From the NCBI RefSeq assembly GCF_003058365.1, contig NZ_CP028858.1, forward strand, positions 2,530,836-2,594,835: a DNA stretch of 64,000 nucleotides, given 5' to 3'. Both the position numbers and the translations under genes were made by a program. The notes beneath the pieces were generated by a model, which searched no databases, had not been told where the DNA came from, and worked only from the letters and a program-made list of their open reading frames with translations. The DNA comes from Halococcoides cellulosivorans (GTDB lineage: Archaea > Halobacteriota > Halobacteria > Halobacteriales > Haloarculaceae). Below are positions 46,337 through 54,323 of the stretch, in pieces; positions within the stretch are counted from its first letter, which is position 1; each line of letters starts with the position of its first letter.

Positions 46337-46703
46337 CGATATCGAACCCGTATTCCCTGCACACGTAATCGTAGGCCCTGGCATGGCCGTGGGCCGTGTA
46401 GGTCTCCACGTGGGTCAGCTCCCCATCGATCCGCTCGAAATACTCGAGTGTGGCGTCCATGGTCGTATCGTTGTACTCGACCCAGCAGGCTCGGTCGATC
46501 TGTTGGGTCGGTTCGATCGCTGCTATCAGATCGTCATGGCCCTGCTCGTACCACTCGTAATCTGGGCCGGAAATCAGAACTACCCCGTCTCGGACGCGGA
46601 CGGTCGCGTCACCGATTCCGTCGAACTGCTCCGCTAACGTCGTCGGTTGGATGCCGTCTCTGGGCTCTACGGTGAATTGCCGCCGTTCAGTACTGGTGGA
46701 CAT
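46326..46703 (-). CDS. Hypothetical protein upstream of the HEAT-repeat gene
   Basis: 125 residues, acidic, mixed alpha/beta. No recognised domain. Its 3' end overlaps the HEAT-repeat gene by 11 bases, implying co-expression. Divergent from the 112-residue gene at 46764, with 60 bases between starts. Confidence 0.5.
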   Translation of the reverse strand: MSTSTERRQFTVEPRDGIQPTTLAEQFDGIGDATVRVRDGVVLISGPDYEWYEQGHDDLIAAIEPTQQIDRACWVEYNDTTMDATLEYFERIDGELTHVETYTAHGHARAYDYVCREYGFDIDEH

Positions 46704-46763
46704 ACTGCCGCCGTGGAATGCCTGATCGTTAAGCGCTTTCGTCCCGCTCAGTGAATTCCAAAT

Positions 46764-47102
46764 ATGGCTGAGGACTGGGATGCAACTGAATACGACCTTG
46801 ACTACGACTTATTGGACAATCCGGAAGGCTACCCTGCCGAGGGCGTGGAGATCGATGATGAGCGGTTCGAAGCACTTGCTAATCACCTCGAGGATGAATA
46901 TGGCCACCCCGGAAAACGACATTTCCGGGTAGAGGACCTTGAGTACATCGAGCCCGATGTGTACGCCGTTTCGTTTTCCGTGATCGGCGGCGGGGCGACG
47001 GTACCGGGCACCGCATGGGCTGCTATCGCTGTCTGGGAGGACACCGCCGGAGAATGGACGCTGGAAGATGTCGAGAAGCTTTACGCGAACAGCTTTCATT
47101 GA
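46764..47102 (+). CDS. Small acidic hypothetical protein
   Basis: 112 residues, extremely acidic N-terminus followed by a compact beta-rich part (VYAVSFSVIGGGATVPG, then AAIAVWEDTAGEWTLEDVEKLY). Looks like a real haloarchaeal cytoplasmic protein; no family recognised. Confidence 0.5.
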   Translation: MAEDWDATEYDLDYDLLDNPEGYPAEGVEIDDERFEALANHLEDEYGHPGKRHFRVEDLEYIEPDVYAVSFSVIGGGATVPGTAWAAIAVWEDTAGEWTLEDVEKLYANSFH

Positions 47103-47197
47103 CTGACTTTTCCGACCGTATGGCTGTCGGGTCCCGCACGGGACCTTCGCAAAAGCACCGATGCGGAACCGGTGTAGGGCCACCAGCTTGAGATACT

Positions 47198-48475
47198 TCA
47201 GGATGATCCGGTCAGCGGCTCGTCTCGGTCTTGCCACAGCGAGCCATTCTGACTCCAGTTCGGGAGTCCATGGAACTGTTGACAGAGACTCGGATCGTCG
47301 ATGTCGTCCATACGGTAGAATTCGATCGGATTTTCCTGGTGATCCTCAGAGAGGATTGTCAGCGTGAGGAACTCGTCGTTCCACGTGACCCCGTTCGGTC
47401 GAGTTCCGAGTGGTGTGCCGTCTTCGTCGACGAGTCGTCTGATAAACTCGCCGGTCTCAGGAACGTACAATCGATGGCCGTCACGCTCGACGTGGAGTAC
47501 CTGGCAGGCCTGTTGCGTCCAGAACGACTGTCCCGTTAGTTTCGTGTAATCGAGCGGTTCGAGGTCCTCGGCCCCGAACGGTGAGTGGTCGGGACAGATG
47601 ACGAGATCGCTCCCGATCTCACCATCATCGAGTGAGCGAAAAGGATCCAGGTGCTCGCGCTCATAGTTTGCGAGGATTCGTTCGCGCTGCTCGTAGAGAT
47701 TCGGCATTGGGCGACCATCGAATACGTACGCTGCAGGATCGACGAAATCGCCGTCGAGACAGAAGTCTCGGCGTTCTCCGACACCAGTCGGTGGGAGTTC
47801 GGTTCGCCGGATCAGGACCGCGCCAGTCGACAGCTCTCGTGTTTCCCACGCCGGCGTCTCCAGCAGGCGGTCGCGTCCGCCGAGGTGTCGATACCACTCC
47901 TCACCGAACACGCTCACCCAGGGGAGCCGGGACAGTTCAGCTGTCGACGGTGGCCCGTCCGGCGTCGACACGCCTCCTTCAGCGGTGGTTCCGATAACAC
48001 CCCAGGGAGTTGTGGCTTCGGAAAGAGCGACGATCCCATCGATCAGCGTGTCGGCACGCCATGTTGCTGCCTCTGGTTGGACATCGATCAGTTCCACTCG
48101 ATCGTTATCGTCCCAGATGAGGACCGGAAATGCGTTCTTCGGGCCCCAAACGCTTATTGGAATATGTGCCAATCGACCATCGTCGTCCGGTCGGATCTCG
48201 ATCGGGACCTCTAATCCATCGAGGTACACTGTGAGAAACCCACCGCTAGCAGCAGTTTCCCGGCAGGCTCGCGAGATATCGAGTAGCGTGGACTCATTGG
48301 GCCTCGGGCCGCACTTGATCGTGTCCGGAAGTCCCTCCGAAGCGTCGGTTGATGGGGTCTTGGGTAACGCAGTGAAGCCACTCCGAAATAACCCCTTCAC
48401 CATTCGCGAGAGGGCATCCACGTCGGTATCGGCCTCGAGGAGATATGCCGCGAACCGGTGAGTGTAATCGACCAT
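47198..48475 (-). CDS. Hypothetical protein, 425 residues
   Basis: Acidic soluble protein without spans or a signal peptide. A few cysteines and a VICPDHSPFG stretch are visible but no known motif. It stands alone between convergent and divergent neighbours. Codon use is typical of the GC-rich host genes, so it is not obviously foreign. Confidence 0.5.
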   Translation of the reverse strand: MVDYTHRFAAYLLEADTDVDALSRMVKGLFRSGFTALPKTPSTDASEGLPDTIKCGPRPNESTLLDISRACRETAASGGFLTVYLDGLEVPIEIRPDDDGRLAHIPISVWGPKNAFPVLIWDDNDRVELIDVQPEAATWRADTLIDGIVALSEATTPWGVIGTTAEGGVSTPDGPPSTAELSRLPWVSVFGEEWYRHLGGRDRLLETPAWETRELSTGAVLIRRTELPPTGVGERRDFCLDGDFVDPAAYVFDGRPMPNLYEQRERILANYEREHLDPFRSLDDGEIGSDLVICPDHSPFGAEDLEPLDYTKLTGQSFWTQQACQVLHVERDGHRLYVPETGEFIRRLVDEDGTPLGTRPNGVTWNDEFLTLTILSEDHQENPIEFYRMDDIDDPSLCQQFHGLPNWSQNGSLWQDRDEPLTGSS

Positions 48476-48556
48476 TGTGGCTGGTGTATCGTTGTGAGTG
48501 ATGAATATTGATCGGTCGGTTCTCTCGAGAAGTCATTCTGACTGCGGTCTAAATAT

Positions 48557-48763
48557 GTGTTCTGCCAGGACGAGTTCATGGGCGAGTCGATCCTGAACTA
48601 CCGGATCAACTCGAGTGACACCGAGCCGTTCACGCCCGACTGTGCCTGGACGCCGGAGACGATGGAGGATCGCGAGCTTCTCCTCGACGGCGAGTCCGCA
48701 CCGATCATTGTGGCGCCGTCAGGGATGAAAGCGCCGCAACGGCCAGAAGGTGTTCGCCGGTGA
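48557..48763 (+). pseudogene. Fragment of a beta-CASP MBL ribonuclease-like protein
   Basis: The in-frame stretch VFCQDEFMGESILNYRI ... APIIVAPSGM resembles the beta-CASP region of MBL exoribonucleases (IIVAxSGM motif). It has no MBL core upstream, and the frame ends shortly after the motif. A neighbouring frame continues with KVFAGDKGAADSRPC, suggesting a frameshift or deletion. A decaying fragment rather than a gene. Confidence 0.4.
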
Positions 48764-48885
48764 CAAGGGCGCCGCGGACTCCCGCCCTTGCACCGAGGAC
48801 GTCAACGTAGGACCGTAAGACCATGATCTCGACGGATTTGAGGCCCTTCCCGATTGATCTGAGTGTTATAAGTGCGTGGGAAGGG

Positions 48886-48892
48886 TTTATAA
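48886..48892 (+). promoter_or_regulatory. TATA box for the 48915 gene
   Basis: TTTATAA preceded by GAAGGG, 29 to 23 bases before ATG 48915. This is the ideal BRE/TATA position for a leaderless haloarchaeal transcript and supports that start over upstream ones. Confidence 0.6.
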
Positions 48893-48914
48893 GGCCATCC
48901 TCGGTGTATTCTGT

Positions 48915-49397
48915 ATGCCAATCAACGAAGATTCTGAAGAGTGGAAGGAGGGCCGCCGACTGGATCCGCTTCAAGTCCACATTTCTAATATTCTACGTCG
49001 CAATGATGAGCAGGCCTTCACATTGGAAGAAATAACAGATCACATTATCGAGGACGAGGCGGATGCCCTGTTCCTGTTAGACAGCGTCGATGAAGAGCAG
49101 GCACTCGAAGAAGTGGACGAGGAGACGTACGGATTGATTAAGTCCCGTATCGCGATGAAGCTGGAAGATCTTGGTTGGAGAAATTTCATCGAATGGAAGG
49201 TCATAGGGTACGAAGACGCCGATATCGGCACGGTCTACTTTACGAACTCGGACAAGGAATCGGTTTCCCCGATCGCCAAGATTGTCGATGTCTATCCCCG
49301 CAAGTTCAGTAGCATAGAGGAAGACATTGAGGATCTCGCTGACGATGTCGAGGAACTGCAGTACGGAGTCAACAATCTCCGTGGAGAGAATTATTAA
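48915..49397 (+). CDS. Hypothetical protein, winged-helix-like N-terminus
   Basis: 160 residues from ATG 48915, fixed by the TATA box just upstream. The N-terminal 100 residues (LQVHISNILRRNDEQAFTLEEITDHIIED ... LGWRNFIEWKVIGYEDADIGTVYF) look like a winged helix-turn-helix. The C-terminal 35 residues are an acidic coiled coil (IEEDIEDLADDVEELQ). A transcription regulator or protein-interaction adaptor is plausible. The target is unknown. Confidence 0.5.
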   Translation: MPINEDSEEWKEGRRLDPLQVHISNILRRNDEQAFTLEEITDHIIEDEADALFLLDSVDEEQALEEVDEETYGLIKSRIAMKLEDLGWRNFIEWKVIGYEDADIGTVYFTNSDKESVSPIAKIVDVYPRKFSSIEEDIEDLADDVEELQYGVNNLRGENY

Positions 49398-49670
49398 CCC
49401 TAAGAATTTATGAATATTGTCCGAAAATTCGTAGAGAGATCCTGAAATACATCTACGAAAAGTTCTATGCTAACGCAGCCCCGACAAGCTTTCCGGATAA
49501 CATTATTTCCGCCCAATATATAGGCGCTGTATCGAGAGGCTGCCCGAAACCGAGCTAAAGCAATTTTACCTGACCCTGTCTCCCCACCCCGCTCCTCCCT
49601 GCGTCAAGGTACGATCGACACGCACCGTTCACGGGATGAGTTTCGCAGTACCCCTCAGAGAAATGCCCCG

Positions 49671-51065
49671 CTATGAGTCTCTGAGAGCTGTCACAACGTC
49701 CGCCACCGAAAACAGATGCACATCGTCACGGGTTTGTGCGGTTTCTTCCAGTGCATCGGTGAAGCCAGACCGGCTAAACAGACAGTACTGTCGGGTCACT
49801 TCCGATTCGTTCGGTGGTGTCCACTCAATACGCTTCGTTCGCGTTTCGACATCGTCTAGGTGTCCCGGATGCATCGGACTCGCAGTGAACTTCGACTCAC
49901 CACCGACGATGCGTCCAGTGTGATCGAGTCCAACGACATCCAGTTCACCCTCTGAGTCCCACCACCCACCGATGCGACTGAACGACGCTTTCGGGAACAG
50001 CACCGGGAGCGCGTCACGACATACGTCCTCGAAGACACGCCCAACGTAAGCCGAAAAATCCGGGCGAATCTGCTCCGTGAACGGATCGTCAGTAGTGATG
50101 TGCTGTGGGTTCTTCCCGTAGAGGAACCGGAACCAGAACCGGAACAACGGCTCCTGAATGCGATACCGTTTCGGGCTCGACGTCTCTTCCGTGACTGGTT
50201 GGTCTTCCTCGATCACTCGGAGCTGTTTCAGTCGCTCAGCATACCGCCAGACTCCCCTCGAGTCATCAAATCCCGCGTAATCGGCAATCTCACTTGTTTC
50301 ACGTCGCCCGTCGGCAAGTGCCCGGAGAATGCTCATGTATCGCTCCGGCTTCCGCACACTCTCTGTCTGAAGAATCGTTTCGGGTTCACCGTGCAGTCGC
50401 CCGTGCTGGCTGATAATATGCCGGTTCACGTTCGTCGCAAGCGACTCATCTGGCGAAATGAGCTGGAGATAGAATGGTGTGCCGCCAAAGATACTCCAAC
50501 TTTCGAGGATTCCAATCGGGTCATCTGCCGGGGCAGGGTAGTACGGGGCCGCATCACCGAGCGATAGCGGTGCGAGATCCAATCGAACCGTGTCTCGGTT
50601 GTACAGCGGGGCATCCTGCTCCGTGATTTTGTTCGTCATGATGCTGATCGCCGACCCGACTACGACAAGCGTCATCTCCGTTTCTTCAAGTTCCGTATCC
50701 CACACGCGCTGGAATTTCGTCGGAACGCTACTATCTGCCTCAACGAGGAACGGCCACTCATCAATGATGACTGTGGCGTTCTGATCGCCGAGATACCCGA
50801 GCAATGCTTCCCAGTCTTCGCGAATCCGTTCAATTCCAGAATACACCGCTTGGGCTTCCTGGATGAAGTCAGATATCTGAACTGCGTCGGTGTCCCGTGT
50901 GGCTTGGTAGTAGACGGTATTCTCGTCCGGGATTGATTCGCGGACAAGCGCCGACTTTCCAATCCGTCGGCGTCCCAGGATGACAATGAACTCGGCGGAA
51001 TCGCTCTCATAAGCCCGCTGAATCCGCGACAACTCTTCCGAGCGGTTGACGAACGAGGGTGGCAT
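49671..51065 (-). CDS. Archaeal AAA-type ATPase with DUF234 C-terminus
   Basis: 464 residues from ATG 51065 (ATG 51092 would add nine). Walker A GRRRIGKSALVRES near residue 30 and a Walker B-like ATVIIDEWPF near 105 mark the archaeal STAND-like ATPase family. The C-terminal DUF234 region contains a PD-(D/E)XK-like site (EGELDVVGLDHTGRIVGGESKF). Such proteins are common in archaea next to mobile and toxin-like genes; function is not established. Alone on the minus strand. Confidence 0.75.
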   Translation of the reverse strand: MPPSFVNRSEELSRIQRAYESDSAEFIVILGRRRIGKSALVRESIPDENTVYYQATRDTDAVQISDFIQEAQAVYSGIERIREDWEALLGYLGDQNATVIIDEWPFLVEADSSVPTKFQRVWDTELEETEMTLVVVGSAISIMTNKITEQDAPLYNRDTVRLDLAPLSLGDAAPYYPAPADDPIGILESWSIFGGTPFYLQLISPDESLATNVNRHIISQHGRLHGEPETILQTESVRKPERYMSILRALADGRRETSEIADYAGFDDSRGVWRYAERLKQLRVIEEDQPVTEETSSPKRYRIQEPLFRFWFRFLYGKNPQHITTDDPFTEQIRPDFSAYVGRVFEDVCRDALPVLFPKASFSRIGGWWDSEGELDVVGLDHTGRIVGGESKFTASPMHPGHLDDVETRTKRIEWTPPNESEVTRQYCLFSRSGFTDALEETAQTRDDVHLFSVADVVTALRDS

Positions 51066-51169
51066 ACACGGGTATGTGATCGACGAACCCATAAGTATTC
51101 CGATGGCTGAACACGATATGTCTGAACACGGTATGTCTGAATACGATTCGTAGAGTTTGGACTATCATC

Positions 51170-51574
51170 TCAGTCTAACCGCCGCGTTTCAGGAGAGGCA
51201 TCAAAGGGCAGCACAACAATGCTGGACCTCGAGGATGGGCCCACGTCCGAAGAGCGCGTTTTCCTCGCGAAGACCGACTTGACGACATCGGAATCGAGAA
51301 TGGTCTCGACATCGATGTCATCCTCCCGTGGCCATTGCCGAAGTATCCGGGCGAGCCCCCGCCCGACCTGCGCGACCTTGAGAGAGTGGGACAGCCGATC
51401 GTGGTACAGGTACGATTCGCCAGAGCGGGCCACCTGCGTGACGTCCTTCAGGCGACGGAGCTCCCGTGTGTAGAGGATCCGGTCCCGGTCGCGTTCGAAC
51501 TCTGACCGGGCCCACTCGTCCTCCAACTCGTTCACGAATCGCTCAGTGCGGTCTTCCGACTGTGTGTCGCTCAT
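51170..51574 (-). pseudogene. Truncated dNTP triphosphohydrolase (dGTPase)
   Basis: The first 95 residues read as a dGTPase N-terminus (RDRDRILYTRELRRLKDVTQV, then HDRLSHSLKVAQVGRGLARIL). The protein then leaves the family just before the HD metal-binding pair, and the last 30 residues are unrelated. Full-length enzymes exceed 400 residues, so the catalytic core is gone. dGTPases include known anti-phage proteins; this one cannot be active. It is preceded by an HTH gene 17 bases upstream. Confidence 0.65.
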
Positions 51575-51591
51575 CGACGGACCGAAGAACG

Positions 51592-51813
51592 TCAGGCCTT
51601 GCTCCGCCGGGACTCGCGATAGCGCCAGTCTGGCGTGCTCGTGATCTTGCCGCGCTCCATCAGCTCCTCCAGAATCCGTTGCACGTGCCGGGAGGAATAG
51701 CCGGTCTCTGAGGCGAGTTCCTTGACGCTCTTCCCGGTCTCTTCGTTGATCTGCCCGAGGACGTGGTCCAGTTCCTCGGGGTCCACGTCAGAGCCCGCCG
51801 TGCGCGGTGCCAT
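51592..51813 (-). CDS. Small winged-helix regulator
   Basis: 73 residues from ATG 51813. A MarR/ArsR-like helix-turn-helix is visible: LDHVLGQINEETGKSVKELASETGYSSRHVQRILEELMERGKI. Located directly upstream of the truncated dGTPase gene with 17 bases between, so it probably belonged to that unit. The residues before this ATG are Pro-rich and look non-coding. Confidence 0.6.
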   Translation of the reverse strand: MAPRTAGSDVDPEELDHVLGQINEETGKSVKELASETGYSSRHVQRILEELMERGKITSTPDWRYRESRRSKA

Positions 51814-51907
51814 TGTGGATGGGTAAGGGGGAAACGTGCTTATAGGTGGTGGTTGTTGCATTCTTTTGTACTGCGACTAAGGTAAATAAGCCGGAGAAGA
51901 TCTAAAA

Positions 51908-51969
51908 CGTCTAAACAAGTCCCTTCCTAGTATCTTCGACAATTATACGCTCTTACTAGCGTCTAAACA
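51908..51969. repeat. Two direct copies of CGTCTAAACA
   Basis: Copies at 51908-51917 and 51960-51969, 52 bases apart, in the AT-rich 233-base gap between the leftward HTH gene and the rightward HEPN-like gene. A spacing of about five helical turns would suit a regulator bound twice on one face. Weak evidence. Confidence 0.3.
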
Positions 51970-52046
51970 CGGCCCCTTGTGGTCCTTTCCAGAATTTTGA
52001 AGAGACTCCGGTAGATACAGGTGGCTGATCACTGAATTATTCGACT

Positions 52047-52850
52047 ATGTCTCAGGATTCAATGCAGGCTCTCATCGGCCAATTCTCCCGATTCGCCGTC
52101 GAAAACAATATCACGAAAAATGATTGGGAGATGGCCGCGACTGAATTTGGAGTCCACGGCAAAGCAACTAATATCGACCGCTTCTACCGGAGCTGGCACT
52201 TCGGAGACGACGACCGACAAGTAACTGCAGCACGTTTCCTACGGTCAGTAGCTGACGATGACGAAGACGTCGCACTCGGGATTATGCGGCGAATGTATAC
52301 GATGGCAAATTCCGACGAAGAAACGCTCCAACAGTACCCAGCCCTGGAGGTCTTGGAAGACGACGACAGAGAACCAGCTGGAATCACTGCACCTCAAATC
52401 TCAATCCACTCCGAACAGTTCCTCGACATCGACAACGTACCCGGGACGTTCTACCCGGACCTCGTGGAGAACATCAACCGGTGCTACAGCCTCGGGATCT
52501 ACGACGCTACCCTCGTCCTGACACGGAAGCTCCTGGAGAACCTAGTTATCGACATCCTCAGAGACCAATACGGAAAGCAGGAGATCAACCTGTACTACCT
52601 CCCCGACAACCACCGATTTAGTAAGTTCAGCGACCTTATCGACAGCTTCGAGACTAACCTTGGCGACTTCAAGCATCTTTCCGGAGGCCTTGACAGCGAC
52701 TTCATTGACGAACTGAACTCTTTCAGGCAGGACGCTAACGCAGAGGCCCACTCTATCGAGACAAACATCACTGAAAGCGACATAGAGGGGTACCGGGAGC
52801 AGGCCCAACACGCTTCTAAGGTCCTGTTTCGGGTGTGGCGGAATATGTAG
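52047..52850 (+). CDS. HEPN/DUF4145-like C-terminal domain protein
   Basis: 267 residues. The N-terminal 110 residues are helical (WEMAATEFGVHGKATNIDRFYRS ... DEDVALGIMRRMYT), reminiscent of AbiJ-type N-terminal domains. The C-terminal part (YPDLVENINRCYSLGIYDATLVLTRKLLENLVID, ending FRQDANAEAH with R227 and H235) matches the HEPN/DUF4145 pattern, a fold used by RNases in abortive infection. It converges with the Argonaute gene 60 bases away. Whether R227/H235 are catalytic is uncertain because the spacing is longer than the classic R-x4-6-H. Confidence 0.5.
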   Translation: MSQDSMQALIGQFSRFAVENNITKNDWEMAATEFGVHGKATNIDRFYRSWHFGDDDRQVTAARFLRSVADDDEDVALGIMRRMYTMANSDEETLQQYPALEVLEDDDREPAGITAPQISIHSEQFLDIDNVPGTFYPDLVENINRCYSLGIYDATLVLTRKLLENLVIDILRDQYGKQEINLYYLPDNHRFSKFSDLIDSFETNLGDFKHLSGGLDSDFIDELNSFRQDANAEAHSIETNITESDIEGYREQAQHASKVLFRVWRNM

Positions 52851-52910
52851 TTGGGAGAATTTTCCCTCACTCTTCTAATCCAGTGGTCCATATGGATAAG
52901 CCACTACTAG

Positions 52911-54323
52911 TCACATGTAATAGTAATAATGGGTCTGTAGGTTGATGTCGTCCGCGTTCGGTTCGGCGAGAATCTCACTCACGGCATTTGCGATTCCGAT
53001 GGTGACGGGGAGCCGCTTGCAGAAATCCGAACTGTTCCAGTCCAGTTTGGTGAAAGTGAGTATCTCACGGCAGAGGCGTCGGTAATCGCCGCTGAAGTGC
53101 TCCTCGTGAGGTCTAACGACGATGGGAGTGGGCACGCCCGGCCCGTTGTACACGGACTGCTCGGGTACGTATCCGGTAGTGTAGAGGTACCCTTCGCTCC
53201 GGTCAGGAGGGAGAGCAAGTGTGCCCCGCAACGGCGGATTGTCGCCTTCTGGAAAGAGGCGGAGTGGGTGGTGGTTCCTGATGGTGACGAATTCTTTCAC
53301 GTCCACTTGGGCGGCACCGTCATCGAACCCTTCACTCTCCTTCGGCCAGAAGTTGGACGACTTGTGAAGTACAAGTCGATTCGGTTGCGAGTCTCGATAG
53401 TCGCCGTACTTCTCAAGAATACTTTCAACCAACCGCTTGGCGTCTGCGTACGAGAGGTGGGTCTGCGCTTCATCGCTGGCGATGTCTTGCACGGGATCTC
53501 CGCGAATGACGAAGTTCTCTCCGCCCTCTATGAATACCTGTGCGATCGACGCCCTGACGTCTGGATCGGCGCCCCGCTCTCTGTAGAACGAAATACCCGC
53601 GTAACACTGCTGGCTGTCAAAACTCGCCGTCTTCCAAGGCCTTCCCTCACGGGCTTTGTAGAGCATCCCGACGGCGATGTTCCACGCGAACTCAGAACGG
53701 TGCTGTACATCAGGACCCCCGCGCAGCGCTTTCGGTGACATCAGTTGCGTGGGGGTGCCAACTTCCATGCCTGCGAGCTTGACCTGACTCCGGAAATCGC
53801 TGTTCTCCGTTTGAATCCGGCCGGTGTCCGTATTCGGATCGCCACAAAGTTCCACGAAACGCTCGGGGATGGCAACGAATGTGATGTCGGGCGGTGGCGT
53901 CTGTGACCCGAGTCCTGCGATTTGGTGTTTCAGGTGTCTGATGGCGGGTTGGACGCGTTCTTGCCGGTCGGGTATCTCGGCAATCGTGTCCATATCCTTC
54001 TGACGGATGCGCCCCCTCCACTTTTCGTGCGTTTGGTAGTCGAACTGGAGGCGCGAGTCGACTCCGAGTCCTGGGAATGGTTGTCGCCATCGTTTCCGGT
54101 TCGAGTTGCTCGGAATACCGGTTCGCATCTTGCGGAGCAGTTCCTCCATCATTGAGATCGACCGACTGTCTCCGACAATCCCGACGTTCACGACCTCTTC
54201 CTCTATATTGGCCCGAGGGCGGGGGCCATACTTCAGCAGCCCTCCGCGCGGATCCTTCGCCGTTTCGCCATCGGCGAATAGCAATTCAGGCTCCATAATC
54301 CGGCGGAGCTTGAAATCGCTCAT
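52911..54323 (-). CDS. Short prokaryotic Argonaute (MID-PIWI), catalytic residues lost
   Basis: 470 residues, the size of short pAgos lacking N and PAZ domains. N-terminal EPELLFADGE...DPRGGLLKYGP is typical of the family. The MID part carries SQVKLAGMEVGTPTQLMSP, and the PIWI part begins WNIAVGMLYKAREGRPW, then CYAGISF where an active enzyme has D in place of S245. VLHKSS (318-323) replaces the second catalytic Asp region. So it should bind a guide but not cut. It overlaps by 4 bases with the nuclease gene upstream, as in effector-pAgo defence pairs. Confidence 0.78.
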   Translation of the reverse strand: MSDFKLRRIMEPELLFADGETAKDPRGGLLKYGPRPRANIEEEVVNVGIVGDSRSISMMEELLRKMRTGIPSNSNRKRWRQPFPGLGVDSRLQFDYQTHEKWRGRIRQKDMDTIAEIPDRQERVQPAIRHLKHQIAGLGSQTPPPDITFVAIPERFVELCGDPNTDTGRIQTENSDFRSQVKLAGMEVGTPTQLMSPKALRGGPDVQHRSEFAWNIAVGMLYKAREGRPWKTASFDSQQCYAGISFYRERGADPDVRASIAQVFIEGGENFVIRGDPVQDIASDEAQTHLSYADAKRLVESILEKYGDYRDSQPNRLVLHKSSNFWPKESEGFDDGAAQVDVKEFVTIRNHHPLRLFPEGDNPPLRGTLALPPDRSEGYLYTTGYVPEQSVYNGPGVPTPIVVRPHEEHFSGDYRRLCREILTFTKLDWNSSDFCKRLPVTIGIANAVSEILAEPNADDINLQTHYYYYM

